Assembly: GCA_030683995.1 (NCBI GenBank)
Contig: JAUXPH010000015.1
Span: 62,001 to 126,000 of the forward strand
Reading direction: 5' to 3'
Length of the DNA: 64,000 nt
Source of the DNA: Lutibacter sp.
GTDB taxonomy: Bacteria > Bacteroidota > Bacteroidia > Flavobacteriales > Flavobacteriaceae
In this document: piece by piece, positions 9,047 to 17,482 of the stretch
Position numbering within the stretch: the first letter of the stretch is position 1
How the letters are laid out: every line of letters starts with the position of its first letter
Notes under the pieces: model-generated
Databases searched by the model: none
Seen by the model: only the letters and a program-made list of their open reading frames with translations
What the model was told of the DNA's origin: nothing
Translations under genes and position numbers: made by a program

Positions 9047-9541
9047 TTAATTATTCATTGATAAAAACCGTTTGTGCCAACTTTTGTCGGCCGTTACTTC
9101 CCAATTTTGTTCAAAATCGGCCTTATTGGTGATCATATTGTTAAAAACAACGGTATTTGAAGTGATTTTTTGCTGCTTGGCATAATGTTGAAAATTAGCT
9201 ATGCTCACCACATTGATATTGTTATTGTCTTTGAAAGAAATATTTAATTTATTGGTTAAATCAATGGCAAATCTTTGTTCAAATTGCTTCATTAAATTGA
9301 CTGAAGCATCAATGGAGCAGCCGGAAACTTCATTGTAATTTTCATCAACCGCAATCACAATAAACTGATGGTATTTTATTAGGTAAGACGCTTTTAAATC
9401 TTCTCCATGCCGTTTCCACTTTCCTATAAAATTTTCTAAATCGTGGCTTATTTCGGCTACTTCCTGCGCTGAAAATTCTCTGTTGGATTGGTAAATCCAA
9501 ATTTTAGAGGTACTGGCCAAACTTTCAAAATTTACTAACAT
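9047..9541 (-). CDS. Conserved Bacteroidetes hypothetical (often mislabelled 'ABC transporter ATPase')
   Basis: A 164-residue cytoplasmic protein without signal or membrane segments. Its N-terminal 'SKIWIYQSNREFSAQEVAEI', central 'FIGKWKRHGEDLKASYLIKYHQFIVIAVDE' and 'SGCSIDASVNLMKQFEQ' match a conserved Bacteroidetes family. Databases sometimes call that family an ABC transporter ATPase, but it has no Walker A, signature or Walker B motif, so that name is not supported here. It starts 1 nt after the stop of the upstream exonuclease gene, so the two are surely co-transcribed and may be functionally linked. Function unknown. Confidence 0.75.
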   Translation of the reverse strand: MLVNFESLASTSKIWIYQSNREFSAQEVAEISHDLENFIGKWKRHGEDLKASYLIKYHQFIVIAVDENYNEVSGCSIDASVNLMKQFEQRFAIDLTNKLNISFKDNNNINVVSIANFQHYAKQQKITSNTVVFNNMITNKADFEQNWEVTADKSWHKRFLSMNN

Positions 9542-9542
9542 A

Positions 9543-10361
9543 TTATATTTTTTGATTGAATTTTTTTGCTAAATCTTCCAGGGTCGCAACTTCCTTTTTT
9601 GGATATACCCTGTCTTTTATCTCTTCCAATACTTTTTTGGTGTATAAAGGAAAATCGGCATTTTGAATCCAGGAATAATACCCTTTATCATCCTTTAAAA
9701 CCTTTTCAACTTTATAGCCTTTGTATTTTCCGAAGGTGAAAATTTCTTCGTTATCTTCATTAAACAAGATAAATCCAGCCAAATCGGCTCTTTTTATGTG
9801 GGTTGAATAATCATTCAAAAACTGAACGTCATTTTCTAAATCGTCATATTTCTCTAATTGGGCCATTAAAATTTCATAGGTTGCATTGGTGTCGGCCTCG
9901 GCTGAATGGGCATTTTCCAGGCTTCCCCCGCAATAAAATTGATAGCCGGCACTTAAAGTTCTTTCCTCTTTTTTATGAAATATCACCTGAACATCAATGG
10001 AATCTCTATTTTTCATGCTAAAATCGACATTGGCTCGCAACATTTCTTCAGCCAGTAACGGAATGTCAAATCGGTTTGAATTGAATCCTGCCAAATCACA
10101 ACCTGCAATCATTTCGCTCACTTTTGGCGCCAATTCATTGAATGTAGGCTCCGTAACCACTTTTTCATTGGTAATCCCGTGAATGTCGGAAGCTTCTTTT
10201 GGGATTTCCATTTCCGGATTTACCAACCAGGTTTTGCTTTCTTTATTGCCGTTTGGAAAAACTTTCAAAATAGAAATTTCCACAATTCTGTCCTTGGCGA
10301 TATTAATGCCGGTTGTTTCCAAATCAAAAAATATGATTGGTTTTTTTAATTTTAATTCCAT
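9543..10361 (-). CDS. DnaQ-like 3'-5' exonuclease
   Basis: A 272-residue DEDD exonuclease. IIFFDLETTGINIAKDRIVEI gives the ExoI motif (D-x-E), LAGFNSNRFDIPLLAEEM the ExoII motif (N-x-x-x-F/D), and HSAEADTNATYEIL the ExoIII motif with the H-x(4)-D pair of DEDDh enzymes. The C-terminal 80 residues contain FGKYKGYKVEKVLKDDKGYYSWI, a small extra domain seen in Bacteroidetes relatives. It likely trims 3' ends of DNA or RNA. It is the first gene of a two-gene unit with the 9047-9541 hypothetical. Confidence 0.88.
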   Translation of the reverse strand: MELKLKKPIIFFDLETTGINIAKDRIVEISILKVFPNGNKESKTWLVNPEMEIPKEASDIHGITNEKVVTEPTFNELAPKVSEMIAGCDLAGFNSNRFDIPLLAEEMLRANVDFSMKNRDSIDVQVIFHKKEERTLSAGYQFYCGGSLENAHSAEADTNATYEILMAQLEKYDDLENDVQFLNDYSTHIKRADLAGFILFNEDNEEIFTFGKYKGYKVEKVLKDDKGYYSWIQNADFPLYTKKVLEEIKDRVYPKKEVATLEDLAKKFNQKI

Positions 10362-10472
10362 AGTTTTTTTTGTTTGATTTTATTGGTAAAGATACCATTT
10401 GTAATGTACGATTTACAAACTAAAAAAATAGTTTTATAAACATTTTAACACAATTTAAATCTATTAATTAAC

Positions 10473-11321
10473 TTATTCACTTGCCAGCTGCTCTTTATAA
10501 TTTTCGATTTCAAGTTGGTATTTTTCGGGTAATTCAGGTTCTTTAAAATGGTATTTTTTTAGCGTTTCCACAATAATATTTGCAACCAAAAACCTGGCCG
10601 TAGGTTTGTCATCGGCCGGAATTATATACCACGGCGCATACACTTTTGAAGTTTTATTCAATAAATCCTGATAACAAGATTGATAGTCGCCCCAAAGTTT
10701 GCGTTCCTTTAAATCACCCGGAGAAAATTTCCAGTTCTTTTCTTTAAACCGCAACCTTCTTAAAAGTCTGTTTTTTTGCTCCAATTTTGAAATATTAAGG
10801 AAGAATTTTAAAATAATGGTTCCGTTAGCCGCCAAATTTTTTTCAAATTCATTAATTTCATCCATTCTTTTATGGTAAAATTCATAGGATAAATCTTCCA
10901 AACTTTTCACCGCCGGAATATTTTCTCCCAAAACATATTCGGGATGAACCCGGGTAACCAACACATTTTCATAATGTGTTCTGTTGAAAACGCCAATTTT
11001 TCCGCGCTCGGGCAAGGCAATATAATGGCGCCATAAATAATCGTGTTTCAATTCAAGTTCCGTGGGGACTTTAAAACTATAAACCACCACACCTCTGGCA
11101 TTTACATCTTTAAAAACTTCTTTTATCAAACTGTCTTTTCCTGAAGTATCCATTCCCTGCAAGCAAATTAATACGGCGTGCTTACTTTCAGCATACATCG
11201 TCTCTTGTAACTTACTCAATTCTTTTCTGGCTTTTTTTAGTTTTTTCTTGGCGTCTTCAACTATTTCCATAGCAGTCATTTCACTTAAATTTACGGTGCC
11301 TTTAACTTGATGGTTCTCCAT
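10473..11321 (-). CDS. Polyphosphate kinase 2 family protein
   Basis: A 282-residue PPK2-type P-loop kinase that moves phosphate between polyphosphate and nucleotides. Start set at ATG 11321 (MENHQVKGTVNL), because extending to the ATG at 11375 would run through the rho-independent terminator of the upstream operon. Motifs: Walker A region LICLQGMDTSGKDSLIKEVF, Walker B region GKIGVFNRTHYENVLVTRVHPE, and lid/arginine region FFLNISKLEQKNRLLRRL. Length and motif order match single-domain PPK2. Whether it prefers ADP, GDP or AMP cannot be told. It lies alone between the redox operon terminator and the exonuclease gene. Confidence 0.92.
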   Translation of the reverse strand: MENHQVKGTVNLSEMTAMEIVEDAKKKLKKARKELSKLQETMYAESKHAVLICLQGMDTSGKDSLIKEVFKDVNARGVVVYSFKVPTELELKHDYLWRHYIALPERGKIGVFNRTHYENVLVTRVHPEYVLGENIPAVKSLEDLSYEFYHKRMDEINEFEKNLAANGTIILKFFLNISKLEQKNRLLRRLRFKEKNWKFSPGDLKERKLWGDYQSCYQDLLNKTSKVYAPWYIIPADDKPTARFLVANIIVETLKKYHFKEPELPEKYQLEIENYKEQLASE

Positions 11322-11365
11322 TTTTAAAAATATTTTTGATAAATATATAAAATTAAAGGCATAAA

Positions 11366-11391
11366 AAAATCCCAAAACTTTTGGGATTTTC
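11366..11391 (-). terminator. Rho-independent terminator of the redox operon
   Basis: A stem of AAAATCCCAAAA pairing with TTTTGGGATTTT around one unpaired base. On the minus strand it is followed by a run of T. It lies about 27 nt past the DUF6952 stop, so it ends the peroxiredoxin-thioredoxin-DUF6952 transcript and insulates the PPK2 gene. Confidence 0.85.
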
Positions 11392-11417
11392 TATTGGCAG
11401 TCAGTAGTTATTATTTT

Positions 11418-11675
11418 TTAAGTGTCTATAGAACCTAAAACGCGTTTCATAAAAGTGTTTAATGCTTCCTTTTGAGGCATTCCTTCTTTTACCATTTTAT
11501 GAACTTCAAGCGCACCATAAAGGTTTGAAATGATTTCACCAATAACATCCAATTCTTCATCTTTCAAAGAAGAAACTTCTGTTAAAGCTTCCAAGGTTTC
11601 AATGGTTTCAATCACATAATCTTCATCGTTTTGTTCGATAAAATTAGTTAAATGCTTAATTATTGGTAACTTCAT
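11418..11675 (-). CDS. DUF6952 family small protein
   Basis: An 85-residue acidic, all-helical protein (MKLPIIKHLTNFIEQNDEDYVIETIETLE; GEIISNLYGALEVHKMVKEG). There is no signal peptide and no cysteine. Its length and pattern match DUF6952, found mainly in Flavobacteriia. Its start overlaps the 3' end of the thioredoxin gene by 20 nt, so translation is coupled. The fixed position behind a peroxiredoxin and a thioredoxin suggests a role in peroxide defence, but this is inferred from context only. Confidence 0.82.
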   Translation of the reverse strand: MKLPIIKHLTNFIEQNDEDYVIETIETLEALTEVSSLKDEELDVIGEIISNLYGALEVHKMVKEGMPQKEALNTFMKRVLGSIDT

Positions 11676-11970
11676 TTAATAAATCGTTTAAAATTTCGAA
11701 CTTATTGGTTTGAACCTGGTTCACAAAAACACCATCTTTATAGGTTGCAAATGTAGGCAGATTGTCAACTTTTGCCATTTTTCGTGATTCCGGAAATTTT
11801 TCAGCATCCACAATCACAAAAGCAACATTTTCATTTTCTGAAGCCAATTTTTTGAATTTCGGTTTCATAATTCTGCAATTTCCGCACCAAGTAGCTGAAA
11901 ACTGGACAACCACCGTGTTGTTTTCGCTTACTATTTGAGGTAAATTATCTTCTGCTATTTCTTGAAACAT
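11656..11970 (-). CDS. Thioredoxin family protein
   Basis: A 104-residue cytoplasmic thioredoxin. Start at ATG 11970 (MFQEIAEDNLPQIV); a longer reading from 12063 would run back into the peroxiredoxin gene. The active site is WCGNC (C29 and C32), so the dipeptide between the cysteines is GN rather than the usual GP. The cis-proline segment NLPTFATYKDG follows. It lies 11 nt downstream of the peroxiredoxin stop and probably reduces that peroxiredoxin. Confidence 0.93.
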   Translation of the reverse strand: MFQEIAEDNLPQIVSENNTVVVQFSATWCGNCRIMKPKFKKLASENENVAFVIVDAEKFPESRKMAKVDNLPTFATYKDGVFVNQVQTNKFEILNDLLNEVTNN

Positions 11971-11981
11971 CTTATTGTTTT

Positions 11982-12623
11982 TTAGTGAGAAGCCAAATAT
12001 GCTGCCGTTCCGGTTCTGTTTGCTTCCATCGCGTCTTTTCCTTCTTCCCAGTTGGCCGGACAAACTTCTCCTTTTTCCTGAACATGGGTGTAAGCATCAA
12101 TCAAACGTAAAAATTCTTTTACATTTCTTCCCAATGGCATATGGTTTACACCTTCATGAAATACAGTTCCTTCTTCATCAATTAAATACGTTGCTCTGTA
12201 AGTCACATTATCGCCTTCAACCTGAATTGCTCCAGTTTCTTCATCATAAGTTTCATTGCTGATGTCTAAAATCCCCAATCTGCTAGACAAGTTACGGTTA
12301 CTGTCAGCCAAAATTGGATAGGTAACACCTTCAATTCCTCCATTATCCTTTGGGGTGTTTAACCAGGCAAAATGTACTTCCGGCGTATCGCAAGACGCGC
12401 CAATAACAACCGTATTTCTTTTGTCAAATTCAGGCAACGCAGCTTGAAAAGCATGCAATTCTGTCGGACAAACGAAGGTGAAATCTTTTGGATACCAAAA
12501 TAAGATCACTTTTTTGTTGTTATTTATTGCTTCTTCTAATACGTTTAATTTAAAAGTATCGCCCATTTCATTCATTGCGTCTACATTTAAATTTGGAAAT
12601 TTTTTACCAACCAGTGTTGCCAT
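11982..12623 (-). CDS. Typical 2-Cys peroxiredoxin (AhpC/Prx1 type)
   Basis: A 213-residue thiol peroxidase that reduces H2O2 and organic peroxides. The peroxidatic cysteine is in DFTFVCPTELHAF (C52). The resolving cysteine is in the C-terminal GEVCPANWEEGK segment, as in Prx1/AhpC enzymes. The C-terminal tail after it (MEANRTGTAAYLASH) is compatible with the flexible YF/YL arm of sensitive Prx. First gene of a three-gene operon with thioredoxin and DUF6952. I found no OxyR-like regulator next to it. Confidence 0.94.
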   Translation of the reverse strand: MATLVGKKFPNLNVDAMNEMGDTFKLNVLEEAINNNKKVILFWYPKDFTFVCPTELHAFQAALPEFDKRNTVVIGASCDTPEVHFAWLNTPKDNGGIEGVTYPILADSNRNLSSRLGILDISNETYDEETGAIQVEGDNVTYRATYLIDEEGTVFHEGVNHMPLGRNVKEFLRLIDAYTHVQEKGEVCPANWEEGKDAMEANRTGTAAYLASH

Positions 12624-12792
12624 AATGTATTTATATTTTTAATTATTAATTCAAATTTTTTGAAAATGTAACCAATATTATAAGTTGTTAATAAAATAAA
12701 TCAATCCTAATTTTTGATGAATGTATAAGTTTAATTTATAGCAAGTATTTATTATATTTAAAACTTATTAATAAATTGTATCACTTCAATCA

Positions 12793-13773
12793 ATGAAACC
12801 TATTATGAAAAAAATCACAGCCAGTTTATTGTTTTTATTTGTTATAACCGCACTTCAAGCCCAAATTGACTCCGCTATTTTTGACAAGTTTGAGTCAAAG
12901 TTTTTAACGATTGACGGCTACAAAATTAATGTTGAAGTCAAAGGAACCGGTGATCCAATTTTCTTTATTTCTGGCGGACCGGGAAATTCACACGATTATA
13001 TGCAAGGCGCTTTTGGCCAATATTACAAAACCAATACGGTGGTGTTTTTTGATTTTTTGGGAAGGGGAAAATCGGATGACGCAAAAAATAAAAATGAATA
13101 TTCTGTTGAAAACGATACTGATTTAATTGAAAAAATAAGGCAACAGTTGGGCTTTGAAAAAATTTCGATTGTTGGACATTCCTATGGAAGTGTTCCTGCC
13201 CAAAATTATGCGATCAAGTATCCGAACCAAACTAACAAAATGGTGATAATTGCAGGCTTTCACAGCGGACTTATGTGGCAAGCCAATTGCGACAGTTACA
13301 ACCATTATGCGAAAACCCATTTTCCGGAGCTATGGCAAAAAGTGGATTCCTTAAGAAATTTAGGCTATGTTTCTTCCGATAAAGAGTTTATGAAAGTCTA
13401 CGGCAGTTTCCCCACAAAATATATTTATTATCACAATACCAGCCTCAAAGGAAATGTTCCTAAATACGATTTCAGAAACTGGAATGATGATGTTTATGCC
13501 CAAATTATTGGACGCGATGGCGATTTTGAAGTGAGCGGAAGTATGATGGATACCGATTTTAGGCGCGATTTAAAAAACATAAAAGCGCCAACCTTAATTA
13601 CTGCAGGAAGGTATGATGGCGTTTCAACTCCTGAATTTAATATCCAATACAAACTATTTATGCCGCAAGCCAAATTTGTGATTTTTGAAGAAAGCGGCCA
13701 CAATCCTTATTTGGAAGAACCTGAAAAATTTTACAAATTATTTGAAGAATTTATGGGAATAAAAATTAAATAA
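12793..13773 (+). CDS. Exported alpha/beta hydrolase (proline iminopeptidase-like)
   Basis: A 326-residue alpha/beta hydrolase. A signal peptide (MKKITASLLFLFVITALQAQ) begins at the second Met (12805); either Met could be the start. The oxyanion region is FFISGGPGNSHDY (HGGPG-like), the nucleophile elbow is IVGHSYGSVPAQ (S in GHSYG), the acid probably lies in LITAGRYDGVSTPEF, and the histidine in FEESGHNPYLEEPEKF. This matches S33 peptidases and related hydrolases acting in the periplasm. The substrate is not identifiable. It converges on the sigma-54 activator gene, with a shared terminator between them. Confidence 0.85.
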   Translation: MKPIMKKITASLLFLFVITALQAQIDSAIFDKFESKFLTIDGYKINVEVKGTGDPIFFISGGPGNSHDYMQGAFGQYYKTNTVVFFDFLGRGKSDDAKNKNEYSVENDTDLIEKIRQQLGFEKISIVGHSYGSVPAQNYAIKYPNQTNKMVIIAGFHSGLMWQANCDSYNHYAKTHFPELWQKVDSLRNLGYVSSDKEFMKVYGSFPTKYIYYHNTSLKGNVPKYDFRNWNDDVYAQIIGRDGDFEVSGSMMDTDFRRDLKNIKAPTLITAGRYDGVSTPEFNIQYKLFMPQAKFVIFEESGHNPYLEEPEKFYKLFEEFMGIKIK

Positions 13774-13790
13774 TAACAGCCATAAAAACC

Positions 13791-13829
13791 AAAATCCTCA
13801 AACTAAAACAATTTTAGTTTGAGGATTTT
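13791..13829. terminator. Bidirectional rho-independent terminator
   Basis: An 18-bp perfect stem (left arm 13791-13808, right arm 13812-13829) with a 3-nt loop. It is followed by T-rich sequence on the plus strand. It lies between the convergent hydrolase and sigma-54 activator genes, so it can serve both. Confidence 0.9.
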
Positions 13830-13846
13830 TTTATGTTATAAATTTA

Positions 13847-15010
13847 TTACTTACTCGCAAAAAGTTTCACATCATTTTCCGAAACTTCTTTTTCGCCTAA
13901 TATTATTAAGCGCTCAACAACATTTCTCAATTCTCTTATGTTTCCGGTCCAATCATATTCCTGCAACAATTTTATGGCTTTTTCAGAAAATTTCTTAACG
14001 GCCGTTCCTTGTTCTTCCGCGATTTGTTCGGAAAAAAACTTGATTAAAAGCGGAATATCTTCTCTTCTGTCGTTTAAAGAAGGAACATTGATTAAAATTA
14101 CCGCAAGTCTGTGGTATAAATCTTCCCTAAACTTGCCTTCACTTATTTCTTTTTGTAAATCCTTATTGGTGGCGGCAATCACGCGAACATCAACTTTAAT
14201 GTCTTTGTCGCTTCCAACGCGTGAAATAATATTTTCCTGCAAAACACGTAACACTTTTGCTTGGGCAGACAGACTCATATCGCCAATTTCATCTAAAAAA
14301 ATGGTTCCGCCGTTGGCAGTTTCAAACTTACCTGCCCTGTCTTTAACCGCACCGGTAAATGAACCTTTTACGTGACCAAACAATTCACTTTCTATCAATT
14401 CTGATGGAATTGCAGCACAATTTACCTCAACCATCGGCGCTTTTGCACGTTCGCTTTTTTCGTGCAGCCAATGTGCCACCAATTCTTTTCCCGTTCCGTT
14501 TGGTCCGGTAATTAACACCCGGGCATCAGTTGGCGCCACTTTATCAATCATTGTTTTTATATGCGTGATGGCTTTGCTTGCGCCAATCATTTCATATTTT
14601 TTGCTCACTTTACTCTTTAAAAGAATATTTTGGACAACCAGTTCTTTTTTGTCCAATGCATTGCGAACTGTGTTTAGCAATCGGTTTAAATCGGGTGGTT
14701 TTGAGATGTAATCGAAGGCACCCAAACGCATCGTGTTAACCGCAGTGTCTAAATCCCCGTGACCGGAAATCATTACAATCGGTATTTCAGGTTTTAATTT
14801 TTTGACTTTTTCAAGCACTTCCACCCCATCCATTTTAGGCATTTTGATATCACACAACACCAAATCGAAATCCGATTTTACAATCATATCAATCCCTATC
14901 AAACCATCCTCAGCTTCTTCAACCTGATACGTTTCATTTTCTTCAGAAATTATTTTCTTCAATACCCTGCGAATTGAAGCTTCATCTTCAATAATTAATA
15001 TTTTTGGCAT
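13847..15010 (-). CDS. NtrC-family sigma-54 response regulator lacking a DNA-binding domain
   Basis: A 387-residue protein. Residues 1-120 are a receiver domain with the phosphoacceptor in DLVLCDIKMPKMDG (D54) and KPP as the conserved-lysine region. Residues 138-380 are an AAA+ sigma-54 activator domain: Walker A GPNGTGKE (169-176), the sigma-54 contact loop GSFTGA (216-221, with S for the usual A), Walker B GGTIFLDEIGDM, and VRVIAATNKDL. The protein ends at NDVKLFASK just after the AAA+ lid. No C-terminal Fis-type helix-turn-helix is present, so it may activate from solution. No histidine kinase is adjacent. Confidence 0.92.
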   Translation of the reverse strand: MPKILIIEDEASIRRVLKKIISEENETYQVEEAEDGLIGIDMIVKSDFDLVLCDIKMPKMDGVEVLEKVKKLKPEIPIVMISGHGDLDTAVNTMRLGAFDYISKPPDLNRLLNTVRNALDKKELVVQNILLKSKVSKKYEMIGASKAITHIKTMIDKVAPTDARVLITGPNGTGKELVAHWLHEKSERAKAPMVEVNCAAIPSELIESELFGHVKGSFTGAVKDRAGKFETANGGTIFLDEIGDMSLSAQAKVLRVLQENIISRVGSDKDIKVDVRVIAATNKDLQKEISEGKFREDLYHRLAVILINVPSLNDRREDIPLLIKFFSEQIAEEQGTAVKKFSEKAIKLLQEYDWTGNIRELRNVVERLIILGEKEVSENDVKLFASK

Positions 15011-15099
15011 TTTTTAGTCGTTTTAAAAAGAATAAATGAAGTATAAATTCTTCAATTTCTCTATTCTTATCAGTTATATTTTTAATAATAAATCATAAA

Positions 15100-15156
15100 T
15101 CCGTCACCCTGAGCGGAGTCGAAGGGCAAAAATCGTAATCCCGATAGCTATCGGGG
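15100..15156. repeat. GC-rich intergenic repeat with a 16-nt perfect palindrome
   Basis: In an otherwise AT-rich gap, 15103-15126 reads as a GC-rich word beginning GTCACCCTGAGCGGAGTCG. At 15140-15155 there is a perfect palindrome, CCCGATAGCTATCGGG. Both look like members of dispersed intergenic repeats of Flavobacteriaceae (recalled, not searched). They lie 14-70 nt past the stop of the minus-strand ABC permease gene, so they fall in its 3' untranslated region. Confidence 0.6.
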
Positions 15157-15169
15157 CGTAAATCAAAGC

Positions 15170-16477
15170 CTAATATTTAAGCCATTTATATATTTCTTTA
15201 TAGCTAGGTTTTTTCCCATACATTAAAATTCCCACGCGGTAAATTTTGGCTGCAAACCATACCATTCCAATAAAAGTAACAATTAACAGCGATATTGACG
15301 TAATTAATTGCCACCACGGCACGCCAAAAGGAATTCGCATCAGCATCACAATTGGCGATGTAAGCGGGAACAATGAAAAAGCCAAAGCGATTGGTCCGTG
15401 CGGATTTTCAATCACCGAAAAACCGACATAAATCGCAATCACCAAAGGCATTAAAACCGGCATCATAAATTGTTGTGTATCGGTTTCGCTGTCAACGGCC
15501 GCGCCAATTGCCGCATAAATGGAACTGTAAATTAAATAACCGCCCAAAAAATAAATGATGAATGAAAAAAACATCGTGAGAATCGGCAAATTTTTAATTT
15601 CCAGAAGTATGAGTTGCAAATCGTTATTGCTCGAATTTTGCATTTGCTGAACCATTTCAGGAGCCATTTGAGCGGAACTGGAACTAACGTCACCAACTCC
15701 AAAATATAAGGTAATGGCAAACAATAAAATTCCGCCTATAACCATCCAAATAATAAATTGTAAAATACCAGCCATGGCATTTCCAATAATTTTTCCCATC
15801 ATTAATTGAAAAGGTTTTACCGATGAAATAATCACTTCAATAATTCGGCTGGTTTTTTCTTCGATGACGCTGCGCATCACTGAAGTGCCGTAAATAATGA
15901 TAAACATAAAAATTAAATAGCCAAAACCGCCACCTGCAAACATTCGCAAAACACTGCCAATTTTAGAAGATTTTTCGCCTGAAAAATTTTCGGCGTCTAT
16001 GGTTACTGTTGTTTCAATTGCTTTTATTTTATCAACATCAATTTGAAGTTCAGCTATTTTTAGGTTTCTTATTTTCTTTTCCAGTTTGCTTTCTATGCTG
16101 CTTAATACCGTTAAACTTGGCGTATCATTAGAAAAAAAAGTGATGTTGTTTGAAAGTTCGCTCAAACTGTCAGTTTTGGGAATCACTAGCAATCCGTAAT
16201 AAAATTCTTTGGTTTTTTCTCTTGCTTCCACAATTCCCAGACTTGTTAAATTTATGTATTTAACGCCATCTGAATCTTCAAAAGCATCGGTAAATTGTTG
16301 AGATTCATCCACAAAAGCGATGGTGCGAATTTCTTCAGCATTTTTTTCATTTAAAAAAATGATCAAAGAAAAAAGTGCGACCACCATGAGCGGACTCAAT
16401 ATTGTCATTACAATAAATGATTTGTTTTTGACCTTTGCCAAAAACTCTCTTTTTATGATTAATTTTAATTTGTCCAT
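15170..16477 (-). CDS. NatB-like ABC transporter permease
   Basis: A 435-residue ABC-2 type permease. One N-terminal helix (about residues 20-42) is followed by a long extracytoplasmic domain (about 43-180) and five or six C-terminal helices, including GGFGYLIFMFIIIYGTSVMRSVIEEKTSRIIEVIISS. The EEK-TSRIIEV-SS motif is characteristic of the NatB/sodium-export permease family. Its ATPase is encoded 5 nt upstream (16483-17412). Likely an efflux pump; the substrate (sodium, a peptide or a drug) is not determinable from the sequence. Confidence 0.87.
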   Translation of the reverse strand: MDKLKLIIKREFLAKVKNKSFIVMTILSPLMVVALFSLIIFLNEKNAEEIRTIAFVDESQQFTDAFEDSDGVKYINLTSLGIVEAREKTKEFYYGLLVIPKTDSLSELSNNITFFSNDTPSLTVLSSIESKLEKKIRNLKIAELQIDVDKIKAIETTVTIDAENFSGEKSSKIGSVLRMFAGGGFGYLIFMFIIIYGTSVMRSVIEEKTSRIIEVIISSVKPFQLMMGKIIGNAMAGILQFIIWMVIGGILLFAITLYFGVGDVSSSSAQMAPEMVQQMQNSSNNDLQLILLEIKNLPILTMFFSFIIYFLGGYLIYSSIYAAIGAAVDSETDTQQFMMPVLMPLVIAIYVGFSVIENPHGPIALAFSLFPLTSPIVMLMRIPFGVPWWQLITSISLLIVTFIGMVWFAAKIYRVGILMYGKKPSYKEIYKWLKY

Positions 16478-16482
16478 TTATT

Positions 16483-17412
16483 TTAACTATTGGAAGCCAC
16501 TGATTTTAAAAATATATCGTTGACACTTGGAATAACTTCTGTAAAATGCGTTATCTGTGCTTTATTGTTTAAAAATTCAATCAAATCTTTTGAAGTTTCC
16601 CCGTTTTTTAAACTGAATAAAAGTCGTAAATCATCGTTAAATGAAGTCGTTTTTGAATTTTCAACGCTGAATTGCGCGCTTATTTGATTTGACAGCATCT
16701 CTTTATTTTCGGACAACAAGCCAACTTCATACTGGTTGGTTTTAAATTGCTGTTTGATGTCTTTTAACTTTCCGTCGAGTATTTTATTCGATTTGTTGAT
16801 CAACGCAATATAGTCGCACATTTCCTCCACCGATTCCATTCTATGCGTTGAAAAAATGATACTTGCGCCTTCATTTCTCAAATTTAAAATTTCATCTTTA
16901 ATTAAATTGGCATTGATGGGATCGAATCCACTAAAAGGTTCATCAAAAATTAACAGTTTCGGACTGTGCATAACGGTGACAATAAATTGCACTTTTTGGG
17001 CCATTCCTTTTGAAAGTTCCTGAATTTTTTTGTTCCACCAATCGGTAATTTCAAATTTTTCAAACCAATATTTCAGTTTCTTTTTGGCTTCATCTTTCGA
17101 CATTCCTTTAAGCTGGGCCAAATACAGAGCCTGTTCGCCGACTTTCATGCTTTTATACAAACCGCGTTCTTCCGGCAAATATCCAATATACTGAATATGA
17201 TGTGGTTGCAAAATTTCATCATCTAAATAAACGGTTCCGCTGTCGGGTAAAGTAATTTGGTTTATGATTCTGATTAACGAAGTTTTTCCTGCACCATTGG
17301 GGCCCAATAATCCAAAAATACTTCCCTTCGGCACCGAAATAGAAACGTTGTTCAATGCCGTAAAACTCCCATAGTTTTTACTGACATTTTCAACCCTTAA
17401 AACATTGTTCAT
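16483..17412 (-). CDS. NatA-like ABC transporter ATP-binding protein
   Basis: A 309-residue ABC ATPase. Walker A is GLLGPNGAGKTSL, the Q-loop segment is YLPEERGLYKSM, the signature is LSKGMAQKVQF (degenerate LSGGQ), and Walker B is LLIFDEPFSGFDPINANL. A C-terminal extension of about 90 residues follows, ending IPSVNDIFLKSVASNS. The EERGLY Q-loop and this tail are typical of NatA-type exporter ATPases. It forms a two-gene operon with the permease downstream. Confidence 0.9.
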   Translation of the reverse strand: MNNVLRVENVSKNYGSFTALNNVSISVPKGSIFGLLGPNGAGKTSLIRIINQITLPDSGTVYLDDEILQPHHIQYIGYLPEERGLYKSMKVGEQALYLAQLKGMSKDEAKKKLKYWFEKFEITDWWNKKIQELSKGMAQKVQFIVTVMHSPKLLIFDEPFSGFDPINANLIKDEILNLRNEGASIIFSTHRMESVEEMCDYIALINKSNKILDGKLKDIKQQFKTNQYEVGLLSENKEMLSNQISAQFSVENSKTTSFNDDLRLLFSLKNGETSKDLIEFLNNKAQITHFTEVIPSVNDIFLKSVASNS

Positions 17413-17482
17413 GCGATAGTTTTTGATTCGAAGGACGAAAATAGAACTATTTTGCTAAAACTTGGTTAATCTTGTTATAAAA

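Noticed and set aside
9047-9541. ABC transporter ATPase name for the 164-residue protein
   Set aside because: No Walker A, signature or Walker B motif, so the common database name is not supported by sequence.
11322-11375. N-terminal extension of PPK2 from ATG 11375
   Set aside because: The extension would be encoded by the terminator hairpin at 11366-11391 and is not family-like.
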